DNA from: CAWCGU01 sp963795195
GTDB taxonomy: Bacteria; Actinomycetota; Thermoleophilia; Solirubrobacterales; 70-9
NCBI GenBank assembly: GCA_963795195.1
Contig: CAWCGU010000006.1
Coordinates: 1,612,001-1,676,000 of the forward strand
Length of the DNA stretch: 64,000 bases
Direction of reading: 5' to 3'
The notes under the pieces are model-generated. The model made no database searches and was not told the origin of the DNA. It saw only the letters and a program-made list of their open reading frames with translations. Below are positions 8,255-17,278 of the stretch, one piece after another. Position 1 is the stretch's first letter. Each line of letters begins with the position of its first letter. A program made the translations under genes and the position numbers.

Positions 8255-9687
8255 CTCAGATCTCCCCTCGCGCCAGTGGTGGGACGCGACTGCAGCTCGA
8301 GCGTGAAGGCCGTGCCGTGAGCAACCGAGTTGACGCGCAGCTCGCCGTCCATCAGCGCGGTCAGCTCATGCGCGATTGCCAAGCCGAGCCCGGAACCGCC
8401 GGTGTCTGCGCCTGTGTAGAAGCGCTCGAAGACCTGCTCGGCGACCGCCGAGTCAAAGCCGGGCCCGTCGTCGGAGACGACCAGCCTTGTCTTGCTTCCC
8501 TGTCTGTCCGTGGTTACGGTGATCGCGGTCCCTTCCGGCGTGTGCTTGAGCGCGTTGTCGAGCAGGATACGCAGGATCTGTGCGACTCGAACGGGGTCGG
8601 CGTCAGCCACCGCCCGTCCGCGCGCCGGGCCTATCACCTGCAGCGACGACGAATGCGACTCGGCCATGGCGGCGAATTCCGCGCTGATTTCGGTGGCGAG
8701 ATTTCCGAGATCGAGCTCCGTCCGCTGGACCGTCAGCGCGTCGGCATCGAGCTTCGAAAGGTCGAGCAGATCGGTCGCCAGCTTCTTGAGCCGCTCGATC
8801 TGCCCGCGCATCGTGCGCACGAACTCCTGCCGGGATGCCGGGTCGGGATCGTCGGTTTCGAGCAGCTCCACGAAGCCGCCTAGCGAGAAGATCGGCGTTC
8901 GCAGCTCGTGAGAAGCGTTGGCGATGAACTCCTTGCGGGCGTTGTCGAGACGCGCCAGCCGGCGCTGCATTTCGTTGAGTGCGATCGCCAGCTGACCGAC
9001 TTCGTCGCTGGACTCGATCGGAATCGGGTAGGAGAAATTGCCCTCTGCGACCTGTTCGGCGGCCTGTTCGAGCCGCTTCAATCGCCGCGAATGGCCCCTG
9101 GACGCTACGAACCCGGCAACCGCCGCGAGGCCGATCGCGATGCAGCCGGCAATCAGAATCTGCCGCTGGATCAGATCGACGTTGTCGTCGACGTCGCTGA
9201 GGGGACTTGAGCTGACCGCAACCCAGGCGGCATCCTCTGTAACCGAGCCGGGTGCTCGCACCGCGACCGCTGTCTCCGCCAGCCGCCTGTCGCCGACTCC
9301 CTCGACGCCCGAGGCGACCTCGTCACTGGCCACTGCCCGGATGGCCGGCGCGTACCGGGGCAGCACCGCCGAAGGCTCGAGCTCGGAGTCCGCGATCACG
9401 AACCCCCCCGAATCCGGGGAGCTGGGGCGCACTCCGAGCAGCGTCAGCCGGGATCCCGATTCCTGCGCCAGCCGGCGAACCAGCCGCCTCAGCGCCGGCT
9501 GGCTCGGGCTGGCCGCGATCGCGTCCTGAAGTCGCGCGACCTGGGCGACCGCCGCGGCTTCCTGGCGCGACAGCTTCTCCGCCGTCAGGCTGGTGCGCAG
9601 CTGCGGGACGACGTAGAGATAGACGAATGCGATGGCCGCGGCCGTGATCGCAAAGAACAGCAGGACGAGCCGATTCCGAACGGACAC
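8251..9687 (-). CDS. Sensor histidine kinase (HAMP, HisKA, HATPase)
   Basis: 478 residues. TM1 is near residues 6-28, an extracytoplasmic sensor region of ~140 residues follows, and TM2 lies in the segment IAGCIAIGLAAVAGFVAS. Next come HAMP, the dimerisation/phosphoacceptor helix ANASHELRTPIFSLGG, then the ATPase domain with N-box LLDNALKHTPEG, G1 DDGPGFDS and G2 GGSGLGLAIAHEL. GTG start, 42 bases after the response regulator. It phosphorylates the adjacent OmpR-type regulator. The gene ends inside the first codon of the htrA-like gene, so translation is probably coupled. Confidence 0.95.
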   Translation of the reverse strand: MSVRNRLVLLFFAITAAAIAFVYLYVVPQLRTSLTAEKLSRQEAAAVAQVARLQDAIAASPSQPALRRLVRRLAQESGSRLTLLGVRPSSPDSGGFVIADSELEPSAVLPRYAPAIRAVASDEVASGVEGVGDRRLAETAVAVRAPGSVTEDAAWVAVSSSPLSDVDDNVDLIQRQILIAGCIAIGLAAVAGFVASRGHSRRLKRLEQAAEQVAEGNFSYPIPIESSDEVGQLAIALNEMQRRLARLDNARKEFIANASHELRTPIFSLGGFVELLETDDPDPASRQEFVRTMRGQIERLKKLATDLLDLSKLDADALTVQRTELDLGNLATEISAEFAAMAESHSSSLQVIGPARGRAVADADPVRVAQILRILLDNALKHTPEGTAITVTTDRQGSKTRLVVSDDGPGFDSAVAEQVFERFYTGADTGGSGLGLAIAHELTALMDGELRVNSVAHGTAFTLELQSRPTTGARGDLS

Positions 9688-9729
9688 TAGACGCCGCCTG
9701 CTCTGCTCCCCGCGTCCGCGGGCGGCTGC

Positions 9730-10425
9730 CTACTCGCGGAAGCGATAACCGACGCCTCGCACCGTGAAGATGTACTCCGGGTTCTTCGGGTCGCTCTCGA
9801 GCTTTTCGCGCAGGTGCCGGATGTGGACGTCCACCGTGCGCGGGTCTCGGTACGAGGCGTCGCCCCAGACGTGGCGCAGCAGGCTCTCGCGCGTGAACAC
9901 CCTGCCCGCCGTCGAGGCGAGTGCCGCAAGAATCTCGAACTCGACATAGGTCAGGCGCACGTCCTGGCCTCGCATCGACGCGCTGCGGCGATCGAAATCG
10001 ATCTTCAGCGAGCCGGCGACGATCGGCTCCGTCTGACCCGGCTCGCGCAGCATGTCCGCGCGCCGCAGCGCCGCCTTGACCCGACTGCGGAACTCGCGTA
10101 CCGAAAACGGCTTGGTGATGTAGTCGTCGGCCCCCATCTCGAGGCCGATCACCTTGTCTATCTCGTCGTCCTTGGCGGTCAGCATGATGATCGGCACCTG
10201 ACTGCGGCTGCGCAGGCGCCGGCACACCTCGATGCCGTCGAGCTTCGGCAGCATGATGTCGAGGACGACCAGGTCGAACCGCTGCTCACCGAAGCGGTCC
10301 AGCGCCTCGCGGCCATCGAGCGCGCCGACCACGTCATACCCCTCCTTGCGCAAGGGGTAGGTCAGCAGCGTCTGCACCGACTCCTCGTCGTCGACCAGCA
10401 AGATGCGCGGCGACTCTCCGGGCAT
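9730..10425 (-). CDS. OmpR/PhoB-family response regulator
   Basis: 231 residues. The receiver domain (about 8-120) has the acidic pair in LLVDDEES, phosphoacceptor Asp in VVLDIMLPKLDG, Thr/Ser in IIMLTAKD and Lys in DDYITKPFS. The C-terminal winged helix (about 135-229) has the family pattern VFTRESLLRHVWG, RTVDVHIRHLREKL and FTVRGVGYRF. ATG start. It is the first gene of a leftward operon with the kinase, HtrA and the phosphatase-like gene, and is divergent from the membrane protein starting at 10520, so the 94 bases between them hold the promoters. Confidence 0.96.
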   Translation of the reverse strand: MPGESPRILLVDDEESVQTLLTYPLRKEGYDVVGALDGREALDRFGEQRFDLVVLDIMLPKLDGIEVCRRLRSRSQVPIIMLTAKDDEIDKVIGLEMGADDYITKPFSVREFRSRVKAALRRADMLREPGQTEPIVAGSLKIDFDRRSASMRGQDVRLTYVEFEILAALASTAGRVFTRESLLRHVWGDASYRDPRTVDVHIRHLREKLESDPKNPEYIFTVRGVGYRFRE

Positions 10426-10519
10426 ACGTGTTTCAGAGCGTAGTGGTGGGAAGTTGTCTGTCAGAGCCCGCGTCGAGCTGGTGGCAGCGGACGGCCAGTC
10501 TCCACAATGGACGGCCCCC

Positions 10520-12289
10520 GTGATCGACTTCCGCCTTTACCGGATCGCTTTCGTCCCAGCACTGCTCGTGCTGGTCGTACTGATGTTCTCGGTCGAGCCG
10601 ACGCCCTCGGCACTTCGTCCCCTCGGGGGCGGGGTCACGATCGAGTTCGACGCGCGCCGCGCCGCTGCCGAGGCGCGAGGACTCAGCCTGGCCGCGCCAG
10701 ACCGGACTCCTGGCGGTGAGGGCGACATGGTTGCCGCAGACTCGGTGGCAGAGAGCTTCACCGCCCTGGCCTCGGGGAAGGTGTCCGAACAGAGCTACGA
10801 GGGGGATTTCGACGGCGACAAGGTCGACCTGCGCAACGTCATCCTGACCCTGCCGGGCACCTCGGAGCAGACAATCGTCGTGCTTGCCCATCGCGACTCG
10901 AGCGGCGAAGGTGACGGCACCTCAACCGCGGCTGCCACGGGGATGCTGGTCGAACTCGCCTCGGCGTTCTCGAGAACGCGCCATGAGCAGACACTTGTGT
11001 TCGTCTCGACCGACGGCGGCAGTGAGGGCGCCTCCGGCGCGCGCGAGTTCCACGACGCCTACCCGACGCCGGAGCTGATCGACGCTGTCGTCGTCATCGA
11101 GCAGCCCGGCGTGGCCGACCCGGTCACGCCACACGTGCTGAGCCACTCGACGGCTCCGAGCAGCGGCTCCGCTCAGCTGTTCGAATCCGCGAAGGCGGCA
11201 GTCGAGGAGGAAACCGGCACCGCTGCGGGGACTCCCGGCCTCGGCGCAACGCTGGCCGCGCTTGCGCTCCCGTCGGGTTTGGGTGAGGGCGCGGCGCTGA
11301 CCGGCGACGGCCTGGAGGCGATCACGATCTCATCCGCCGGCGAGCGCCCCGTCCACGGCTCCGATCCTCCCACCCCCAGGACGATGTCGCAGTTTGGGCG
11401 CGCCGCGTTCGCACTGATCGCCGCTCTCGACCAGGCGCAAGCGGCCCCGATCCACGGCCCCTCCGACTATCTGCTGGCCGGCAGCAATCTGATTCCCGGC
11501 TGGCCCCTGGCGCTGTTGGCGCTGGCGCTGATGCTGCCGGCCGCCGTGGCCGCCGTCGACGGCCTCGCGCGTGCATCCCGGCGCGGGGAGGCTGTGATCG
11601 CGGCGATGATCTGGGGTCTCGACCGGGCGCTGGCGCTGCTGGTACCGCTCGGCTTCGCCCTGTTGCTGGTGCTGATCGGGATTGCACCCGACCCGGCGTT
11701 TCCGTTCGACCCTTCCAACTACGAGTTCGGCTGGCGCGCCGGCGGGGTACTGGCGGCGCTGCTGTTCGCTTTCGTGCTCGGAGTGCTGGCGCTGCGTCCG
11801 CTCTCCGCCCCTCGCAAGGTCTCCCGCGAGGCCCTGGCGCCGGCGCTCGGCGTCGTCGCAGTCGCCTCGCTGTTCGGCATCTGGCTGCTCAACCCCTACC
11901 TCGCCCTGCTGATGAGCGCGTTCGGGCATCTCTGGATCCTCACCGCCCGGCCAGGCGGTCCGACGCCCACACCAGGCGTGTTTGTCGCTGCCCTCGTGGG
12001 CGCGGTCCCGCTGGCCGCCGCCGTGCTTTGGCTGATCGACCGTCTCGAGCTCGGCCTGGGCGCGCCGTGGCAGCTGCTGCTGATGCTGACGGGTGGCCAG
12101 ATTCCGCTGCTGATCGCGCTCGTGAGCTGTGTTCTCGGTGGAACGGTCTTCGGCGCGCTGGCGATCGCACGAGGCAAGAAGGGGCCGTCTCCCCATCCCG
12201 AACTGGGTGGAGGGCCCCTGATTCGGCCGCCGAAAACGTCTGCGGGGCCGTCGAGCCCGCTAACGCCTGATCACTCAGCGGCCGATTAG
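10520..12289 (+). CDS. M28-peptidase-like multi-pass membrane protein, apparently lacking full zinc site
   Basis: About 589 residues. One TM near the start (RIAFVPALLVLVVLMF), then a ~330-residue domain resembling M28 aminopeptidases (IVVLAHRDSSGEG, MLVELASAF, FVSTDGGSEGASGAREF), then about eight TM segments from LALLALALMLPAAVAAV to the end. In active M28 enzymes HxD is followed by a bridging Asp in a GADDN-type loop and by an EE pair. Here these read GTSTAAATG and DGGSEG, so metal ligands appear lost. I take the GTG at 10520 because earlier starts overlap the divergent regulator. Inference: a non-catalytic ectodomain on a polytopic membrane protein. Confidence 0.7.
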   Translation: MIDFRLYRIAFVPALLVLVVLMFSVEPTPSALRPLGGGVTIEFDARRAAAEARGLSLAAPDRTPGGEGDMVAADSVAESFTALASGKVSEQSYEGDFDGDKVDLRNVILTLPGTSEQTIVVLAHRDSSGEGDGTSTAAATGMLVELASAFSRTRHEQTLVFVSTDGGSEGASGAREFHDAYPTPELIDAVVVIEQPGVADPVTPHVLSHSTAPSSGSAQLFESAKAAVEEETGTAAGTPGLGATLAALALPSGLGEGAALTGDGLEAITISSAGERPVHGSDPPTPRTMSQFGRAAFALIAALDQAQAAPIHGPSDYLLAGSNLIPGWPLALLALALMLPAAVAAVDGLARASRRGEAVIAAMIWGLDRALALLVPLGFALLLVLIGIAPDPAFPFDPSNYEFGWRAGGVLAALLFAFVLGVLALRPLSAPRKVSREALAPALGVVAVASLFGIWLLNPYLALLMSAFGHLWILTARPGGPTPTPGVFVAALVGAVPLAAAVLWLIDRLELGLGAPWQLLLMLTGGQIPLLIALVSCVLGGTVFGALAIARGKKGPSPHPELGGGPLIRPPKTSAGPSSPLTPDHSAAD

Positions 12290-12352
12290 TTGTCCGAAGG
12301 CCCTGATCCGGGCCGACCGGAAAGGCGCCGCTCAAAACCAGGCGGTCAGCCA

Positions 12353-12544
12353 ATGCAGACCACGTTGAGGACCAATCGAGTGACAGACCTGAAAACGCAG
12401 ATTGCCCGCGGCGAGTACCGCGTTGATCCCGGAACCGTGGCTGGATCGATGGTCGCGAAACTGGCCGTCATTCAGCGGGTTCGCCGGTTGATCGGCGCGC
12501 CGCCAGCTGGTCAAACCCCGCAACCGCGCGGACCGCATCACTAG
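12353..12544 (+). CDS. FlgM-like anti-sigma-28 factor, small
   Basis: 63 residues from the ATG at 12353. The segment VTDLKTQIARGEYRVDPGTVAGSMV matches the helix-turn pattern of the FlgM anti-sigma-28 family (I..LK..I..G.Y.VD...VA..M). In flagellated bacteria FlgM holds sigma-28 (FliA) until the hook-basal body is complete. No flagellar gene is in this window, so this copy is isolated. A longer in-frame start at 12290 would add a charged, probably untranslated stretch. Its 3' end overlaps the 3' end of thiL by 77 bases on the opposite strand. Confidence 0.7.
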   Translation: MQTTLRTNRVTDLKTQIARGEYRVDPGTVAGSMVAKLAVIQRVRRLIGAPPAGQTPQPRGPHH

Positions 12545-13517
12545 CGTTTTCGATCTCGAGACCCGTACCCGGGCGGACCTCGCCCACCACGGTCAGGGCT
12601 GAGCCTGCGAGACCGACGGCCGTCGCGGCCTCTGCGATGGCGTCCGGCCGCAAGCAGGCGAGCAGCTCGTAGTCCTCCCCGCCTCCGAGCGCCAGGACAA
12701 GGGGATCGAGCCCGGCCGCCGCAGCGACCTCAGCCACACCGCTTGCGATCGGAACGGCAGCCGCGTCGATCCGGATACCGACGGAGCCGGCGGCACAGAT
12801 GTGAAGTGCGTCGCCCGCAAGGCCGTCGCTGAGATCGATCATCGCTGCCGCCCCCACCCCGGCGAGGGCGAGGCCCGCGCCGATGCGCGGCTCCGGATCG
12901 AGATGGCACGCCTTGAGGCCATCAACGAGCCCCGCGTCCAGTTCGGCGGCCATGGCTGGACGCTCGAACAGCAGCAGGCCCGCCGCGGCGGCGCCAAGCT
13001 CGCCGGTCACCGCCACGGCATCTCCCGTCCTCGCGCCCGAGCGGCGCACCATGCGCTCGGGGGCTTCGGCGTAACCAACGGCAGTCAGGGCAAGCGTCAG
13101 CACCGGAGCGCGCGTGACATCCCCACCTGCGATGGCAAGCTCAAAGGCTGCGGCACGCTCGATAACGCCGTCGAGCAACTCCATGCATTCCCGATCTCCG
13201 AATCCCTCCGGGATCCCGAGCACGACGTAGACCTCCCCCGGTTCGGCGCCCATCGCGGCGAGGTCCGAAACCGTCGCGGCGAGAGCCTTGCGGCCAATCG
13301 AAGCCGGGTCCGACCATTCGCGGCGAAAGTGAACGCCCTCGACGAACGCGTCGACTGTCGTCGCCGTCGCGGGCCGCGCCAAGGTGATCGCGGCGTCGTC
13401 ACCGCTGCCGACGACGAGCTGCGGGCCCTTGTCGGCCCCCGCCGCGCGCAGACGCTCGCGAACCCGCGCGATCAGCTCGAACTCGCCGCTGATGGCCTGC
13501 CCTGGAGCTCCACTCAT
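12468..13517 (-). CDS. thiL: Thiamine-monophosphate kinase
   Basis: About 349 residues; phosphorylates thiamine monophosphate to thiamine diphosphate, the last step of the pathway. ThiL/PurM-like fold: VVGSGDDAAIT near residue 35 (Mg-ATP site), GRKALAATVSDLAAMGAEP, the GGDVTRAP signature, AMIDLSDGLAGDALHICAA and GGGEDYELL. Start is the ATG at 13517 (MSGAPGQAISGEFELIARV), just before the E-F-x-L-I motif typical of the ThiL N terminus. No TPP riboswitch or other thi gene is nearby. It lies 19 bases after the PBP gene on the same strand. Confidence 0.95.
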   Translation of the reverse strand: MSGAPGQAISGEFELIARVRERLRAAGADKGPQLVVGSGDDAAITLARPATATTVDAFVEGVHFRREWSDPASIGRKALAATVSDLAAMGAEPGEVYVVLGIPEGFGDRECMELLDGVIERAAAFELAIAGGDVTRAPVLTLALTAVGYAEAPERMVRRSGARTGDAVAVTGELGAAAAGLLLFERPAMAAELDAGLVDGLKACHLDPEPRIGAGLALAGVGAAAMIDLSDGLAGDALHICAAGSVGIRIDAAAVPIASGVAEVAAAAGLDPLVLALGGGEDYELLACLRPDAIAEAATAVGLAGSALTVVGEVRPGTGLEIENASDAVRAVAGFDQLAARRSTGEPAE

Positions 13518-13536
13518 CCGGAGCCCGGCCAACCCG

Positions 13537-15708
13537 CTAGGCGCCGACGCCGCCGTCGGGCGGTTGCGACGGCGGTGAGGTGGGCGCATCAGGCACGGCC
13601 GGGGTGGATGGCGGGGCCGGCGTGTTGCCTCCCCCGCCGCCTCCATCATCGGGCAGCGCCGGAGCGGCCTCCTGGCCGGCGCCGGGCGCGTAGAGGTCGG
13701 AGTCGTACTCGGACCCGCCGTCGCCGTCGTCGTCGCTGTCGGCCTCGGAATCGTCGAACTCGGAATCGTCGCTCGAGGATCCGGTAGACGAGCGGTCGCT
13801 GTAGAAGGGGGAGAGGCTGGCCGGGTTCTCCGGATAGGGGAAGTCACCGCAGAAGCCGTTGGCCGCAACCGACATGAAGTCGTTCCAGATCGGCGCCGCG
13901 TAGGTGCCGCCGAAGGCGGAATAGCCCATCGAGATCCTGCCCTCGGGATAGCCCACCCAGACCGCAGTCGAGAGCTTCGGCGTGTAGCCGACGAACCAGG
14001 CGTCGGTGAAGTCGTCGGTGGTGCCGGTCTTGCCGGCAGCGGGGCAGCCGAAGTAGGCGTTGGTTCCGGTTCCGCCGGTGACCACGGTCTCGAGGTTCTC
14101 GGTGACCTCGTAGGCGACGCCGTCAGAAAGCACGCGCTCGCCCTCCTCCTTCTCGAGCACGTCGGTGTCGCCGTCGGGGAAGTCAACGCTGGTCACGCCG
14201 GTGGCTTTGTGGGCGACGCCGCCGGAGGCAAAGGTCGCGTAGGCGTTCGCCATCTCCAGCGGCGAGACGCCGATCTCGAGACCGCCGAGCGCCTCAGCCG
14301 GGTAGCCGTTGAGCGGGCTGGTGATACCGAGATTGTGGGCCATCTCGACGAAGTTCTCGGGGCCGACGTCGAGACCCAGCTGGGCATAGACGACGTTGAC
14401 CGAACTGGTCGTGGCGGCGGCGAGGCTCATGCTGCCGGAGCCACTGCCTTCGGAGTTGTTGACCTCCCAGCCGGTGTAGCTGCCGTCGTCGATGATCTTC
14501 GGGCTGGAGGAGTCGTAAAAGGTCGAGGCAGGATCGATGCCCTGCTCGACCGCCGTCGCCAGCACGAACGGCTTGAACGACGACCCGGGCTGGCGGTTTC
14601 CCTGGGCGGCGAGGTTGTATTGCTCCTCCGAGAAATCACCCGACGACGCCATTGCGACGATGCGCCCGTCGGAGGGATCGATCGAAACCATCGCCCCGGC
14701 CGGGCCGCCCAGCGTGGCGATCTGGTTGTCGACGGCGCTCTGGGCGACCGCCTGAAGATTCGGGTCGATGCTCGTATGCACCGTCAGGCCACCCTGGCGG
14801 ACGGTGTTGACCCCGTAGCGATCGATCAACTCGGCCTCGACGTAGTTGAAGAAGAACGGCTCCTTGATGCGGGTGTAGCGGTTGCTCGGATTCAACCCCA
14901 GTCCCTGGGCTTTGCTCGCCTCGGCCTCCTCGGTAGTGATGTAGCCCGCGTCGGCCATCGAGTCGAGCACATCGTCGCGGCGGGCCTTGGCGCCCTCGGG
15001 GTTGAGGATCGGGTTGTAGTCACTGGGGGCCTGCGGCAACCCCGCGAGCAGCGCCGCCTCTGTCAGGTTGAGTTCGCGAGCCGGCTTCGAGAAGAAGACC
15101 TGGGCTGCCGCCTCGGCGCCGATTGCGGTTCGCCCGGTGTTCGTGCCGTAGGGAGCTGTGTTGAGGTATTCCTCGAGGATCTCATCCTTCGTGTACTGCT
15201 CCTCGTACTGCTGGGCGAGCTCGGCCTCCTGGATCTTGCGCTCGATCGTGTTTTCCGGATCGGCGATGTAGAGATTCCTGACGAGCTGCTGGGTGATCGT
15301 CGACCCACCCTCGACCGTCCTACCCGCTTCGATGTTCTCGAAGGTCGCGCGGAAGATCGCGCTGACGTCGACGCCGTCGTGCTCGTAGAAACGGGCGTCC
15401 TCGATGGCGACGGTGGCGTGACGCAGGTCCTCGGGCAGCTCCTCCCAGGGGATCGGCTCGCGCAGCGTGTCGGACTGGATGAAGCCCAGGCGGGAGCCGT
15501 CGGCGGCGAGAACCTTCGAGGTCTCGCCCTTGTCGACGGGCTCCAAGTCATCTATCGAACCGGCGTCGGCCGCCACGTCGAGAACCCAGATCCCGAGGCT
15601 GAGTGCGCCGATGGCTACTGCCGAGCCAAGGACCGTCAGGGCCAGGAAGATCTTGCTCGACCTGTGTCGGCGCGTCCGGCGTTGGCGTCTGCGGGCGCGC
15701 TGGGTCAT
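13537..15708 (-). CDS. Class A penicillin-binding protein (glycosyltransferase/transpeptidase)
   Basis: 723 residues, bifunctional peptidoglycan synthase. A very basic cytoplasmic start is followed by one TM (about 22-45). The GT51 domain has EDARFYEHDGVD, the GGSTITQQLVRN motif and RKIQEAELA. The transpeptidase domain has the nucleophile motif SSFK in RQPGSSFKPFVLA, SVN in TTSSVNVVYAQ and KTGTTDDFTDAWFVG. The C terminus (from about residue 645) is a low-complexity Asp/Ser then Pro/Gly tail without a PASTA domain. It extends the wall at the outer face of the membrane. Confidence 0.96.
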   Translation of the reverse strand: MTQRARRRQRRTRRHRSSKIFLALTVLGSAVAIGALSLGIWVLDVAADAGSIDDLEPVDKGETSKVLAADGSRLGFIQSDTLREPIPWEELPEDLRHATVAIEDARFYEHDGVDVSAIFRATFENIEAGRTVEGGSTITQQLVRNLYIADPENTIERKIQEAELAQQYEEQYTKDEILEEYLNTAPYGTNTGRTAIGAEAAAQVFFSKPARELNLTEAALLAGLPQAPSDYNPILNPEGAKARRDDVLDSMADAGYITTEEAEASKAQGLGLNPSNRYTRIKEPFFFNYVEAELIDRYGVNTVRQGGLTVHTSIDPNLQAVAQSAVDNQIATLGGPAGAMVSIDPSDGRIVAMASSGDFSEEQYNLAAQGNRQPGSSFKPFVLATAVEQGIDPASTFYDSSSPKIIDDGSYTGWEVNNSEGSGSGSMSLAAATTSSVNVVYAQLGLDVGPENFVEMAHNLGITSPLNGYPAEALGGLEIGVSPLEMANAYATFASGGVAHKATGVTSVDFPDGDTDVLEKEEGERVLSDGVAYEVTENLETVVTGGTGTNAYFGCPAAGKTGTTDDFTDAWFVGYTPKLSTAVWVGYPEGRISMGYSAFGGTYAAPIWNDFMSVAANGFCGDFPYPENPASLSPFYSDRSSTGSSSDDSEFDDSEADSDDDGDGGSEYDSDLYAPGAGQEAAPALPDDGGGGGGNTPAPPSTPAVPDAPTSPPSQPPDGGVGA

Positions 15709-15767
15709 TTCGCTCTACAAAAGGGTAGCCACCCGGACCCGCCGGGTTACACCGATTTATCAGGGTT

Positions 15768-16574
15768 TTAGTTAGAGGCGGAGCCCAGGATCCCTGCCCG
15801 GCGCAGGGCTCCCTGCGCGGCCTCACGCAGGGCGGCCTCTTCGCCGCCCACGCGAGTGCGCTGCGCGTCCAGCTTGTGCGAGAGCTCGAGGCGCACGCCT
15901 TCCACCGCGACCTCGGCGACCTGGACATGCTCGGCGATGCCATCGAGCGCCGTGCGGGCGGCCGAGATGTCGGCATCTGCCGGCACCCAGATCTCGACCG
16001 CGGCGGGCGCGCTGAGGTTCCCGGTCGAGTGGTTGTAGACGGCATCGGTGACGACGTGCTCGTTGGGCATCACCAACAGGCGGCCGTCTCCGGTGTCGAC
16101 GTAGGTGAAGGTCAGCGTGATGTCATCAACGCGCCCGGTGATCTCGCCGAGGTCAGCGTCTCCGAAGGTGACCCGGTCGCCGATGCGAATCGGCTGCGCT
16201 ATCGCCAGCACGACCCCGGCGATCAGGTTCGCGACCGACCTCTGGGCGGCGAAGCCGATCACCAGCCCGAGCACCGCCGACGAGGCGAGGATGCCGGTGG
16301 CGAGCTTCTCGGCGCCCTTGATGTTGCGCAGGGCGAAGGCGAAGCCGATCAGCAGGATCGCCAGGAAGACCAGCCTCCTGATCAACCTGAGGCGAGTCTG
16401 GGCACTGCGCGAGACCTCGATCGTCGTGCCTCGGACTTCGGAGACGCGCAGGGCCAGCTTCTTGGTTCGGCCGATCAGAACGCGGTCGACCACGAGCGCG
16501 ATCGCGATCGTCACTCCGATCGTGATCACGGCTTCGATCAGGTCGCTGTTCTCGTCCCAGAAGCTCGGGTCCAT
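15768..16574 (-). CDS. MscS-type mechanosensitive channel
   Basis: About 268 residues. TM segments lie at IEAVITIGVTIAIALVVD, LVFLAILLIGFAFAL and a pore-lining helix rich in Ala/Gly (ATGILASSAVLGLVIGFAAQRSVANLIAG). The family beta domain follows with PIRIGDRVTFGDADLGEI and TYVDTGDGRLLVMPNEHVVTD. It opens under membrane tension to release osmolytes. I prefer the ATG at 16574 over the TTG at 16592. Divergent from the HAD gene with only ~32 bases between, so the promoters must overlap the starts. Confidence 0.93.
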   Translation of the reverse strand: MDPSFWDENSDLIEAVITIGVTIAIALVVDRVLIGRTKKLALRVSEVRGTTIEVSRSAQTRLRLIRRLVFLAILLIGFAFALRNIKGAEKLATGILASSAVLGLVIGFAAQRSVANLIAGVVLAIAQPIRIGDRVTFGDADLGEITGRVDDITLTFTYVDTGDGRLLVMPNEHVVTDAVYNHSTGNLSAPAAVEIWVPADADISAARTALDGIAEHVQVAEVAVEGVRLELSHKLDAQRTRVGGEEAALREAAQGALRRAGILGSASN

Positions 16575-16606
16575 GGCTGGCGGTCGAGTCAAGCAGAATC
16601 AGAGCC

Positions 16607-17278
16607 GTGAGCCGGACGAATTCGACCACCCGCGCGGTCTTCCTCGACGCTCTCGGCACGCTGGTCGAGCTGGAGCCGCCGGCCCCGCGACTGGCCTCGC
16701 TGCTGGGGGTGCCCGACGACGAGCGCCTTCGGACAGCGGTGCGCGATGAGATGACTTACTACCGCGACCACGCGCACGAGGGCCACGACGAGACCAGCCT
16801 GCTGAAGCTGCGCGAGCGCTGCGCGGCGCTGATCGCCGAGCCGCTCGGCGTCGAGCTGGACGTGGCGACGCTGATGGAGGCGATCCGCTTCCGGGCCTTC
16901 CCGGATTCCGAATGCGCGCTCCAGATGCTGCGCGAACACGGCCTGGCCCTGTACTGCGTGTCCAACTGGGACTGCTCGCTTCCGGAGGTGCTCGGCCGGG
17001 TCGGCCTGGCCCGCCTGCTCGACGGCGTCGTGACCTCTGCGCAGACCGGAATCCGCAAGCCGGACCCCGGCATCTTCGGGGTCGCGCTGCGCATCTGCGG
17101 ATGCGAAGCCGCGGACGTCATCCACGTCGGCGACTCACCGCTGGATGACGTCGCGGGTGCGCAGGCGGCCGGCATCCCGGCCCTGCTGATCAACCGCGAG
17201 GCCGGGGATGCCGGGGGGCCGGCGGGCGTCACTACGATCACATCGCTGGCGGAGATCAGCCACCACCTGCGCCCGTGA
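16607..17278 (+). CDS. HAD-superfamily hydrolase
   Basis: 223 residues, GTG start. Motif I is AVFLDALGTLVEL, motif II is CVSNWD, Lys motif III is GIRKPDPGIF and motif IV is IHVGDSPLDDVAGAQAAG. Motif I is DxL rather than the DxD of phosphatases, the arrangement seen in 2-haloacid dehalogenases and some related HADs, so a phosphatase label would be unsafe. The helical cap (about residues 20-95) is of the C1 type. The stop overlaps the start of the CPBP gene (GTGA), so the pair is translationally coupled. Confidence 0.88.
   Translation: MSRTNSTTRAVFLDALGTLVELEPPAPRLASLLGVPDDERLRTAVRDEMTYYRDHAHEGHDETSLLKLRERCAALIAEPLGVELDVATLMEAIRFRAFPDSECALQMLREHGLALYCVSNWDCSLPEVLGRVGLARLLDGVVTSAQTGIRKPDPGIFGVALRICGCEAADVIHVGDSPLDDVAGAQAAGIPALLINREAGDAGGPAGVTTITSLAEISHHLRP

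Noticed and set aside
11330..12196. 288-residue minus-strand frame
   Set aside because: Antisense to the membrane part of the M28-like gene; Arg/Gln-rich low-complexity product.
14209..15771. 520-residue open frame on the plus strand
   Set aside because: Antisense to the class A PBP; Leu/Val/Asp-rich sequence typical of reading high-GC DNA in the wrong strand.
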